A stretch of 64,000 nt of DNA from an uncultured Bacteroidia bacterium (GTDB taxonomy: Bacteria; Bacteroidota; Bacteroidia; Bacteroidales; UBA932), in NCBI GenBank assembly GCA_902769525.1, contig CACXPG010000003.1, forward strand, positions 124,001-188,000. The letters run 5' to 3'. The notes below the pieces were generated by a model. It searched no databases, was not told where the DNA came from, and saw only the letters and a program-made list of their open reading frames with translations. Numbering within the stretch: position 1 is the first letter of the stretch; each line of letters opens with the position of its first letter. This document shows, piece after piece, positions 7,307-14,886 of this stretch. Both the position numbers and the translations under genes were made by a program.

Positions 7307-10129
7307 CTATCTTCTTCTTCCGCCGCCAGGAGGAGGGCCCCATCCGCCAGGACCGCCACCGCGCCTTACATCACGCATATTCACTCCGCCAAATGAACCG
7401 AAGCGGTAAGTGAGCGTGAACATCACGTAACGGCCGAGAGTGTTGTTGGTAACATCCTCAAAGTAGTTCTCGGATGTTGTCCTGTAGGTGTTTCTGGACT
7501 TGTTGAGTATATCGTAAACCCTAACCTTGAAGGTGAATGCGTTTCTGAAGAATGTCTTGGAAACCTCGCCGTTCCAGATGGTCTGGCTCTGGCCGAAGCC
7601 TGAAGAGTAACCGTTGTAGAACCTGCGGGTAATGTCGGTTGTGATGTTGAAGGTCTTCAGGAATGTCCAGTTGACGCTTGCGGAAACTCTGTTGGACCAG
7701 GTCTGCACGTCATCCAGGCTCTTTACGCTGTACCAGGCATTGCGGAAATTGGTTCCGCCGCCAATCCTTGCCTCAAAGTTGTCAATCCTGTAGGTCAGGC
7801 CGAGATTCAGCATGACATTCAGGTTCTTGGTCTCGTTCTCGGCAAAGTCTCCTGCGGTTGCAACATAGCTGATTCCGTTTCCAAAACTGAACCTTGAGAA
7901 CACGTTGATGGAAAAGTCGCTCTTTGCAATCTTGGAGTTGTAGAAAATTCCGCCGGAGAAATTATAGATTCCCTTGTCAGCATTAATATACTTGCTGTGC
8001 TGGACTCCATCTTCGTCGTATCTCTTCTGGTTGATGATGCTCTTTGTGGTGTAAGAGGTCTCGAAGTTGAATCCAAGGAAGCTGAAGTTCTTGCGGTTGT
8101 TGGTCCTGTACTCTCCGCCTATACGGTGTGAGAATGAAGGGTTCAGCTTGTCGTTTCCTTCCTGAACGTACAACGGGTTGGAGTTATCAGGAATAGGAAG
8201 CAACTGGTTCAGACTCGGCTGGTTGGTTCTTCCCCAGTAGTAGAGCCTGAGGAACCTGTCCTGGGAAATCCTGTAGTCGAACCTTGCGCTTGGGGCAAAG
8301 TTGGTTACAGAATAGGAAGTGTCCCTGCCTCGGCCAATGGTAGTAGTCTTTGCCGGAGACGCGCTGAAACCGAACATGAAGTTGTACTTCTCCTCCTGCT
8401 TCCTCAAGGCGATTTCCGCTCTCTGAGTCTGGAAGTTGCTTGAATAGCGGCTGGAATACTCGTCGTTGTGGATGGAATATGTGTCGGTTACAGGATCGTA
8501 GTCATTGGTCTCCTTAACAGCGTTGGAGTGGTTGAGGCTGTAGCGGTAAGAACCCTGGATGAAGTAGTTCTTTCCCAGTGGCTCTGTATAGGTGGCTGCA
8601 AGACCGAACTGGTTTGACCTCTGGTTCTGGTGATAGTTCTGGTTGATTCCGTCTATCCTGGAAATCTCGCCACCGGTAAAGTAATTGGTCTCGGAGATGT
8701 TGTATCCGTCGGAAGAGTTGTTGGAGAACGCATAGTTAACTCTGAAAGTCAGCGTTCTGCCCGGTTTCCACAGTCTCTGCCTCCACATCAGTCTTCCGCC
8801 TACCTGCAGGGAGTTGTTGTCTCCGAAGGATGAATTGAAACCACGGTTGGTGGAGTCTGCGCCCCTGAGGGTGTAGAAACGGTTCCTCTGGTCAAAGTCT
8901 CCGTTTCCTATTCTCAGATAAGGACGGAAAACGAAAGAAGTGGCGTCTGACGGGTTGTACTCGACTTCGCTGTCGAACCTGTGGCCGTGAGCCACCGTGT
9001 TCTGCTTTCCGTCAGACCAGTTGTTCTGGTTGAGAGTCTCGGACAGAATGGTTGTACGGTCCTTGGTCTCTACAACATCCTTGTCTGAAGTGGAATACAG
9101 GTAGCTGGCGTTAACTTTGAGTTTCTTGTCGGTAGACTGGTAGTTGACGTTGCTTCCCAGCATCTTGGAGGCTGTGATTCCGTTTCCGGTCCATCCGAAT
9201 CCGCCGCCACGGCCCATTCCACCTCCCATTCCCATTCCGCCACCGGACATCATCACGCTCATCATGGAGCCTGCCATATCGTTGAAGCCGCGGTTGTTGG
9301 TGTTGTTGGCGTTGCCGATGAAGCTGACCTGGAGCTTTGGAGTGAACCTTCCAACCATAAACGAACCTTCATATCTCTTCTTGGTTCCGTAGCCGCCGCC
9401 AACGTTTCCGATCCATCCGTCTGCCATACCTCTCTTGAGGCTGAGGTCGAGAACGGTTTCCTCTTCTCCGTCGTCGATGCCAGTGAAACGGGCCTCGTCA
9501 GATTTGCGCTCCACTACCCTCACCTTATCTATGATCTTCGCAGGAAGGTTCTTGGATGCCAGCTGAGGGTCATCCATAAAGAACACCTTGCCGTCTATCA
9601 TTATCTTGGTGATCTCCTTGCCGTTCTGGGTGATCTTGCCGTTCTCGTCAATCTCCACGCCAGGAAGCTTCTTCAGCAGCTCCTCCAGCATATCGGTCTC
9701 GTTGGTCTTGAAAGAAGATGCATTGTATTCTATGGTATCCTTCTTGACCACAATCTGGTTTCCGGCTGCGGTAACCACAATACCCTTAAGGGTGTTCTGG
9801 CCGTTCAGGTAAACGACTCCTATATCATTCGCGCCCTTGTGGACATCAAAAACCTGGGTATGCTGCCTGTAGCCCACGCACTCGATGAGCACGTTGGCCC
9901 TTCCCACAGGAACCGGCTTTATTATCGCGACACCGGTAGAGTCGGTCAAGGCGTAACGCTTGGCCTGGGCCTCGCCGATATACTTGATTGACATCGTTGC
10001 AAACTCGACTGGCGCCTTGGAAGCGCTGTCCAGAACCATCACTTTCAACGTGTTCTGGGAATAACCTTCAGTCAGGCCCATCAGAAGGGCTATTATGACC
10101 AAAGTAAGGATTGTATATATCTTCTTCAT
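7307..10129 (-). CDS. Outer-membrane beta-barrel protein of the TonB-receptor superfamily
   Basis: This 940-residue protein has a Sec signal peptide (about residues 1-25, ending YSQN) and a carboxypeptidase-regulatory-like beta domain at about 25-110. A reduced plug follows (GVEIDENGKITQNGKEITKIMIDGK), then a long C-terminal barrel rich in aromatic/Asn strands. This is the layout of Bacteroidota outer-membrane beta-barrel proteins related to TonB-dependent receptors, with unknown substrate. A Met/Gly-rich loop (MMSGGGMGMGGGMGRGGG) sits near residue 300 and the C-terminus is a Gly/Pro/Arg tail. No SusD partner adjoins, and it stands alone between the prophage junction and ruvC. Confidence 0.85.
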   Translation of the reverse strand: MKKIYTILTLVIIALLMGLTEGYSQNTLKVMVLDSASKAPVEFATMSIKYIGEAQAKRYALTDSTGVAIIKPVPVGRANVLIECVGYRQHTQVFDVHKGANDIGVVYLNGQNTLKGIVVTAAGNQIVVKKDTIEYNASSFKTNETDMLEELLKKLPGVEIDENGKITQNGKEITKIMIDGKVFFMDDPQLASKNLPAKIIDKVRVVERKSDEARFTGIDDGEEETVLDLSLKRGMADGWIGNVGGGYGTKKRYEGSFMVGRFTPKLQVSFIGNANNTNNRGFNDMAGSMMSVMMSGGGMGMGGGMGRGGGFGWTGNGITASKMLGSNVNYQSTDKKLKVNASYLYSTSDKDVVETKDRTTILSETLNQNNWSDGKQNTVAHGHRFDSEVEYNPSDATSFVFRPYLRIGNGDFDQRNRFYTLRGADSTNRGFNSSFGDNNSLQVGGRLMWRQRLWKPGRTLTFRVNYAFSNNSSDGYNISETNYFTGGEISRIDGINQNYHQNQRSNQFGLAATYTEPLGKNYFIQGSYRYSLNHSNAVKETNDYDPVTDTYSIHNDEYSSRYSSNFQTQRAEIALRKQEEKYNFMFGFSASPAKTTTIGRGRDTSYSVTNFAPSARFDYRISQDRFLRLYYWGRTNQPSLNQLLPIPDNSNPLYVQEGNDKLNPSFSHRIGGEYRTNNRKNFSFLGFNFETSYTTKSIINQKRYDEDGVQHSKYINADKGIYNFSGGIFYNSKIAKSDFSINVFSRFSFGNGISYVATAGDFAENETKNLNVMLNLGLTYRIDNFEARIGGGTNFRNAWYSVKSLDDVQTWSNRVSASVNWTFLKTFNITTDITRRFYNGYSSGFGQSQTIWNGEVSKTFFRNAFTFKVRVYDILNKSRNTYRTTSENYFEDVTNNTLGRYVMFTLTYRFGSFGGVNMRDVRRGGGPGGWGPPPGGGRRR

Positions 10130-10186
10130 AAAATCAAATTACGCTTTTTTAGACGCTCTGACATCCTCAAAGTAAAATTCCGGCAT

Positions 10187-10870
10187 CTATTTTTTAGTGC
10201 TTTTTATGCTATGTATGGTCCTGGACGGATTAGACTTCACATAATCGTTCCAGCTGGCCTTGTGGCCGGAACTTTTTATGTTTTCAAGCCCGCCTTTTCC
10301 TACTCTCATGCTGGTTGCAGAACCCTTTCTCACCGATGCGGGAGAAAGGCTCAGCAGAACATCCACACTGGCACTCTTCCCTGCAATGCTCCCCTGGGTG
10401 TAATGGTGGCACAAGGCAATGGCGACTGCATCTGTGGCATCGAGATACTTGACATCGCAGTTGAAGCTGAGGATACTCTGCACCATCGCCGAAACCTGCT
10501 CCTTGGAGGCGGAACCCTTGCCCGTGACTGCCAGCTTTACGCTGGTTGGGGCATACTCATATATAGGTATGTCTTTCAGCAGGCCTGCGGCAATAGCCGC
10601 TCCCTGGGCCCTTCCGAGCTTGAGCATCGTCTGGGGATTCTTTCCGTAGAAAGGAGCCTCAATGGCCATCACGTCCGGCTTATACTTGCGCACAAGCTTG
10701 GACACCTCCAGCAAAATTCTCTGAAGAACAAGAAAATGGCTCTCTTCTTTCTTGAGGTTGATTACCCCCAGTTCCTTGAGCTTAGGCTTCTTGCCAATTA
10801 TGGAAACAACCCCAAAACCAAGAATTCTGGTTCCGGGGTCTATTCCTAATATTGTCTTGTGTTCTGTCAT
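10187..10870 (-). CDS. ruvC: RuvC Holliday-junction endonuclease
   Basis: RuvC cuts four-way junctions symmetrically during recombination repair, acting with RuvAB. The metal-binding acids are visible: D11 in GIDPGTRILG, E71 in IEAPFYGKN, and D144/D147 in YLDATDAVA. At 227 residues it is about 40 longer than typical RuvC. The extra part is a basic Ser/Lys-rich tail from about residue 165, ending near a WNDYVKSNPSR block that I recall from other Bacteroidota RuvC proteins. It is 44 bp from serS on the same strand. Confidence 0.95.
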   Translation of the reverse strand: MTEHKTILGIDPGTRILGFGVVSIIGKKPKLKELGVINLKKEESHFLVLQRILLEVSKLVRKYKPDVMAIEAPFYGKNPQTMLKLGRAQGAAIAAGLLKDIPIYEYAPTSVKLAVTGKGSASKEQVSAMVQSILSFNCDVKYLDATDAVAIALCHHYTQGSIAGKSASVDVLLSLSPASVRKGSATSMRVGKGGLENIKSSGHKASWNDYVKSNPSRTIHSIKSTKK

Positions 10871-10913
10871 CTGGCCAAAGATAGTGCAAATTATCTTATC
10901 CGACGGCAGGAAA

Positions 10914-12188
10914 TCAGTCTATGTAGTCAAATCCGGTGAACTCCCTCAGGCATTCAGGCACTCTGATTCGGCCGTCTTCCATCTGGTTGTCCTCCAAAAT
11001 GGATGCCAGGATTCTCGGAAGAGCAAGCGAGCTGCCGTTCAGAGTGTGGGCGAGCTTCATCTTGCCGTCATCATCCTTATATCTGAGCTTGAGCCTGTTA
11101 GCCTGGTAGGTCTCGAAGTTGGAAACGGAGCTTACTTCCAGCCAGCGGCCCTGGGCCTGGCTGTAAACCTCAAAGTCGTAGGTAATCGCAGAGGTAAAGC
11201 TCATGTCTCCACCGCAAAGGCGGAGAATCCTGTAAGGAAGACCGAGCTCCTGAACCAGACTCTCCACGTGAGCCACCATTCCGTCCAGAGCCTTGTAGGA
11301 CTCTTCCGGAAGAGCGAGCTGGACGATTTCCACCTTGTCGAACTGGTGAAGGCGGTTAAGGCCCCTTACGTCCTTGCCGTAAGACCCGGCCTCGCGCCTG
11401 AAGCACTGGGTATAGGCGGTCATCTTTATCGGGAAGTTCTTCTTGGGAACTATGCAGTCTCTGTAAATATTGGTAACAGGAACCTCAGCGGTAGGAATCA
11501 TGTAGAACTTGTCCAGCCCTACATAGTACATCTGCTCTCCCTTGTCAGGAAGCTGGCCGGTTGCAAAGGCGGAATCCTCGTTTACCACCAGCGGCGGCTG
11601 GACTTCAAGGTATCCGGCCTTGGTGTTGCGGGCCAGGAAATAGGAAATCAGTGCCCTCTGTATCTTGGCACCCTTGCCTATATATACAGGGAATCCTGCA
11701 CCGGTAAGCTTTACTCCAAGGTCAAAGTCGATTATGCCCAAATCCTTTGCCAGTTCCCAGTGAGGCTTTGCGTTAGCCGGAAGAACGGCCTTGTGCCCGC
11801 CCTCTTTCACTACTACGTTGTCCTCGGCGGTCTTTCCCTGTGGAACGATGCTGCAAGGCAGGTTAGGGAGAAGAACCAGGTTATCCAGCTGTTCTTTCTG
11901 AAGGCTGTCCAGCTTCTGCTGAAGTTCGGCTGAAGAGTTCTTGAGACTGGCGACCTCTTTCTTGGCAGCCTCGGCCTCCTCTTTCTTTCCTTCCTTCATC
12001 AGCATTCCGATACTCTTGGCGGCCTTGTTCTGCTGAGAAAGGTTAGCGTCAAGCTGGGTCTGGATGCTGCGCCTCTGGGCGTCGATTTCCAGGATTCTGG
12101 AGACGATCTCCCTGGCGTCGAAATTCTTTACTGCAAGCCTCTCGATAACAAATTCAGGCTTTTCGCGCAATATTTTCAGTTCAAGCAT
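10914..12188 (-). CDS. serS: Seryl-tRNA synthetase
   Basis: This class II synthetase charges tRNA-Ser. It has the N-terminal coiled-coil arm (about residues 30-110, rich in Gln/Lys/Glu), motif 2 with FRREAGSYGKDVRGLNRLHQF and motif 3 NGSSLALPRILASILE near the C-terminus. The start at 12188 (MLELKILREKP) gives 424 residues, the normal length and N-terminus; the frame is open a further 10 codons upstream but those do not fit the family. It follows the rpmA terminator, so it may have its own promoter. Confidence 0.97.
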   Translation of the reverse strand: MLELKILREKPEFVIERLAVKNFDAREIVSRILEIDAQRRSIQTQLDANLSQQNKAAKSIGMLMKEGKKEEAEAAKKEVASLKNSSAELQQKLDSLQKEQLDNLVLLPNLPCSIVPQGKTAEDNVVVKEGGHKAVLPANAKPHWELAKDLGIIDFDLGVKLTGAGFPVYIGKGAKIQRALISYFLARNTKAGYLEVQPPLVVNEDSAFATGQLPDKGEQMYYVGLDKFYMIPTAEVPVTNIYRDCIVPKKNFPIKMTAYTQCFRREAGSYGKDVRGLNRLHQFDKVEIVQLALPEESYKALDGMVAHVESLVQELGLPYRILRLCGGDMSFTSAITYDFEVYSQAQGRWLEVSSVSNFETYQANRLKLRYKDDDGKMKLAHTLNGSSLALPRILASILEDNQMEDGRIRVPECLREFTGFDYID

Positions 12189-12216
12189 GTCAAATATGAT
12201 GTTATACTGTGATTTC

Positions 12217-12254
12217 AAAATAAAAGGCGCCCTGTGGCAAGCAAAGGACGCCTC
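12217..12254 (-). terminator. Terminator after rpmA
   Basis: On the minus strand GGCGTCC and GGGCGCC form a 7-bp stem with one G-T pair around a 13-base loop. A TTTTATTTT tract follows. It lies about 30 bp past the rpmA stop and before serS. Confidence 0.75.
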
Positions 12255-12284
12255 TCAGATTCAAACTATTCGGTAAACCCGGGA

Positions 12285-12554
12285 TTAGCTCTTTGCCTCT
12301 TCCTTAGGAAGTACCGATACATAGGACTTGCCTTCAGCCTTCACTTTGAAGGTGACAATTCCGTCTGTCAAAGCAAAAAGAGTATGGTCTTTACCCATTC
12401 CCACGTTCTTGCCCGGATAGTGAACTGTACCTCTCTGGCGAACCAGAATGTTACCGGCTTTGCACTCCTGGCCTCCGAATATCTTCAGGCCAAGTCTTTT
12501 GCTCTGTGATTCACGGCCGTTCTTGGAACTACCTACACCTTTTTTGTGTGCCAT
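12285..12554 (-). CDS. rpmA: Ribosomal protein bL27
   Basis: The 89-residue protein starts [17 protein letters not shown], the typical bL27 N-terminus that reaches the peptidyl-transferase centre, followed by the basic core [11 protein letters not shown]. It lies 11 bp downstream of rplU in the usual rplU-rpmA pair. There is no extra cleavable N-terminal peptide of the Firmicutes type. Confidence 0.97.
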   Translation of the reverse strand: MAHKKGVGSSKNGRESQSKRLGLKIFGGQECKAGNILVRQRGTVHYPGKNVGMGKDHTLFALTDGIVTFKVKAEGKSYVSVLPKEEAKS

Positions 12555-12565
12555 AACTTTTTACT

Positions 12566-12874
12566 TTAAGCTATTGATTCAATTTCCAGTCTGGTAAGAT
12601 ACTGACGGTGACCGTTCTTCTTGTCGAAGCCTTTGTGGGCGATCTTCTTGAAAACGATAACCTTGTTACCTTTCAGGTGCTCAAGTACCTTTGCCTTTAC
12701 GGCTGCACCCTCTACATACGGAGTTCCGACTGTAACCGCTCCGTCGTTGTCTGTCAGCAGAACTTTGTCAAAAGTAACGGTAGAACCTACCTCGTCTGCA
12801 AGACGATGAACGTAGATTTTCTTGCCTGCCTCTACTTTAAACTGCTGACCAGCAATGTCTACAATTGCGTACAT
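12566..12874 (-). CDS. rplU: Ribosomal protein bL21
   Basis: This 102-residue protein starts [19 protein letters not shown], the family N-terminus. It ends with the bL21 rRNA-binding signature [14 protein letters not shown]. The start at 12874 is preferred over an in-frame ATG four codons upstream because it gives the conserved length. A good Bacteroidota promoter lies about 90 bp upstream. The leader between holds short GC-rich self-complementary stretches (around 12900-12940), which could be an autoregulatory leader but are not a recognised class. Confidence 0.96.
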   Translation of the reverse strand: MYAIVDIAGQQFKVEAGKKIYVHRLADEVGSTVTFDKVLLTDNDGAVTVGTPYVEGAAVKAKVLEHLKGNKVIVFKKIAHKGFDKKNGHRQYLTRLEIESIA

Positions 12875-12963
12875 AAATAAAAACACATTTTGGTTTTGAC
12901 AGCAAGCGGCCTGACTTGCAGGCTCTTATAACGAGCTCCACTGCCTTCTTTCATTTGGGGATG

Positions 12964-12995
12964 CAAAAGTAGTGTATTTGGAAGGAAAAAACAAA
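12964..12995 (-). promoter_or_regulatory. Bacteroidota-type promoter for rplU-rpmA
   Basis: On the minus strand TTTG (12992-12995) is followed after 20 bp by TACTTTTG (12964-12971). This matches the Bacteroidota housekeeping consensus TTTG-N19/21-TAnnTTTG. It implies a leader of about 80 nt for rplU. Confidence 0.8.
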
Positions 12996-13004
12996 ATTTT
13001 TGAT

Positions 13005-13012
13005 TAAATTTG
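13005..13012 (+). promoter_or_regulatory. Probable -7 element for the 13038 operon
   Basis: TAAATTTG matches the Bacteroidota -7 consensus exactly and lies 25 bp before the ATPase start. The nearest upstream TTTG (12977-12980) is 24 bp away, a little far. The element lies back to back with the rplU promoter. Confidence 0.55.
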
Positions 13013-13037
13013 TGCGCTTATGCGTTAATATTTTGAC

Positions 13038-14141
13038 ATGAACTACCTGTCGCCATTTGAGTACAACGGAATTGTAACCGGCATGAGGTTTGTCGGCCGA
13101 GAAAAAGAGGTCGCCAAGCTCCAGAAGCTCATTTCGGCTCACAAGAACGCCCTTTTGTACGGCCCTCCTAAAATCGGGAAGAGGTCTATAGTCCACAATG
13201 CCCTAAAGGGAATGGACCTGGAGGCAGAAGGGATTGCGGTATGCATGCTCGACCTATTCAACATCCGCCATCTGGACAAGCTTCTCAGAAAAATAGCCAG
13301 GGAGGTTGCCAAAGTTCTGCTCCAGAGTGGAGAAGAGCAGAAGACATTCTCGACCTGCCTCAAGGGCATTGTGATCGAGCCTTCCTCCAAACAGCCCCTG
13401 ACCGACAAGCAGGTCAAGGCACTTCTGAGATTCCCCCAGTCCCTGGCCCACGTCAAGAAGAAGCATCTCGTGCTGTATTTCCAGCAGTTTCAGGACATAT
13501 TGCTGTTCGACAAGCCAATGAAGGTTCTGGGAATGCTCGAGAGTGCATTCGCCGAGTCAAAGGACGTATCGCTGATAATTACCGGAGACAAGAGGAACGC
13601 GATGTTCTCCATATTTGAAGAAATGCATTTCTTCCGCAACATCGTCACAGAGATTCCGGTAAAGCCGATAAACAGGAAAGTATTTGCCGAGTTCATAATA
13701 AAGTGCTTTGACCAGGGCGGCAAGCAGGCATCTATGAAAGACGCGTTGCTCATCTATGACACCCTGGAGGGAGACCCTTGGTATGCCCAGCACCTGGCCG
13801 AAATATGCTACCTGCTCACAGACAAGGTTCTGGACCAGGACGTTATCCAGAGGAGTGTAAAGCATCTTCTGAACATGTACGACTATGAACTCCACAACAC
13901 CATATATGGGCTAAGCACACACCAGCTGCAGCTTATCAGAGCCATCCTCGACGGGGAAAGGCGTTTTTCCAAGACCGAGGTGCTGGAAAAGTACGGCCTC
14001 AACTCGTCTGCCAACGTCAACAGGCTGAAAGAGGCCCTCACGAAGAAGGAAGTCGTGACCTTCGTTTCCAAGAACACCATCGAGTTCAACGACTCCCTGC
14101 TAAAGCTGTGGTTCAGGAATTATTTCTTCAACGACCAATAA
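13038..14141 (+). CDS. AAA/STAND-like ATPase with degenerate Walker B
   Basis: The 367-residue protein begins with an FVGREKEVAKLQ motif and a Walker A GPPKIGKRS at about residues 42-50, as in archaeal-type STAND/AAA ATPases. The expected Walker B acid pair (usually DEFQ) reads FQQFQ here, near residues 147-151, so hydrolysis may be lost. After the ATPase core comes a winged-helix-like region (about 290-340, STHQLQLIRAIL...). The C-terminus LWFRNYFFND resembles that of the DUF234-bearing ATPases. It is 9 bp before the sirtuin gene, so the two are probably co-transcribed. Its cellular role is unknown. Confidence 0.75.
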   Translation: MNYLSPFEYNGIVTGMRFVGREKEVAKLQKLISAHKNALLYGPPKIGKRSIVHNALKGMDLEAEGIAVCMLDLFNIRHLDKLLRKIAREVAKVLLQSGEEQKTFSTCLKGIVIEPSSKQPLTDKQVKALLRFPQSLAHVKKKHLVLYFQQFQDILLFDKPMKVLGMLESAFAESKDVSLIITGDKRNAMFSIFEEMHFFRNIVTEIPVKPINRKVFAEFIIKCFDQGGKQASMKDALLIYDTLEGDPWYAQHLAEICYLLTDKVLDQDVIQRSVKHLLNMYDYELHNTIYGLSTHQLQLIRAILDGERRFSKTEVLEKYGLNSSANVNRLKEALTKKEVVTFVSKNTIEFNDSLLKLWFRNYFFNDQ

Positions 14142-14150
14142 ACCGAGTTT

Positions 14151-14837
14151 ATGAAAAAGATAGTTGTTCTGAGCGGAGCGGGAATAAGTGCTGAAAGCGG
14201 TATCAAGACTTTCAGGGACAGCGACGGGCTGTGGGAGAATTATCCCGTAGAGGAAGTTGCCACGTACGACAGCTGGTACGCCTACGGCCGCAAGGCTCTT
14301 ATGCTTAAATTCTACAACGAGAGGCGCACAGACCTTCAGACCAGAGAGCCTAACCTGGCTCACAAGATTGTCGCGGAGCTGGAAAAGGATTTTGAAGTTA
14401 CCGTTGTAACCCAGAACATAGACGATCTCCATGAGAGGGCCGGGTCATCCCGCATCATACACCTTCACGGGGAACTGACCAAGGCCAGGGGAGAGTATGC
14501 AGACTACTATACAGCCACATCCATTGGCTACAACGATATTAAACTGGGCGACAAGACTCCGGAAGGAGATCAGCTCAGACCGCACATAGTCTGGTTCGGG
14601 GAAGCCGTTCCGGAACTCGAAAAGGCGGCTGCCGCAGTCCAGAAAGCAGACATACTTATTATTATAGGAACATCTCTTGTAGTATATCCTGCAGCGGGAC
14701 TTGTACACTATGCCAAGGCAGGGGCCGACATTTACCTTGTAGACCCTAAAGACGTGGCATCTTCCGCAAGATTCACCCATATCAAGGAAAAGGCCACTGT
14801 CGGGATGCAGAAACTGAAAGACATCCTCAAGCCCTGA
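14151..14837 (+). CDS. cobB: SIR2-family NAD-dependent protein deacylase (CobB-like)
   Basis: Sirtuins remove acyl groups from lysines using NAD. The 228-residue protein has GAGISAESGI at 9-18, TQNIDDLHERAG at 88-98, and the catalytic His in HLHGEL (H106). Y55 and R58 form the YxxR motif linked to desuccinylase/demalonylase activity in CobB/SIRT5. The four zinc-binding cysteines usually found after the HG motif are absent, since residues 107-145 contain no Cys. It follows the ATPase by 9 bp and precedes the nuclease locus by 49 bp without a clear promoter between. Confidence 0.9.
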   Translation: MKKIVVLSGAGISAESGIKTFRDSDGLWENYPVEEVATYDSWYAYGRKALMLKFYNERRTDLQTREPNLAHKIVAELEKDFEVTVVTQNIDDLHERAGSSRIIHLHGELTKARGEYADYYTATSIGYNDIKLGDKTPEGDQLRPHIVWFGEAVPELEKAAAAVQKADILIIIGTSLVVYPAAGLVHYAKAGADIYLVDPKDVASSARFTHIKEKATVGMQKLKDILKP

Positions 14838-14886
14838 TGCTGAAATTACCGGAACAAATAGATAATAAAATATAACACACACACTT

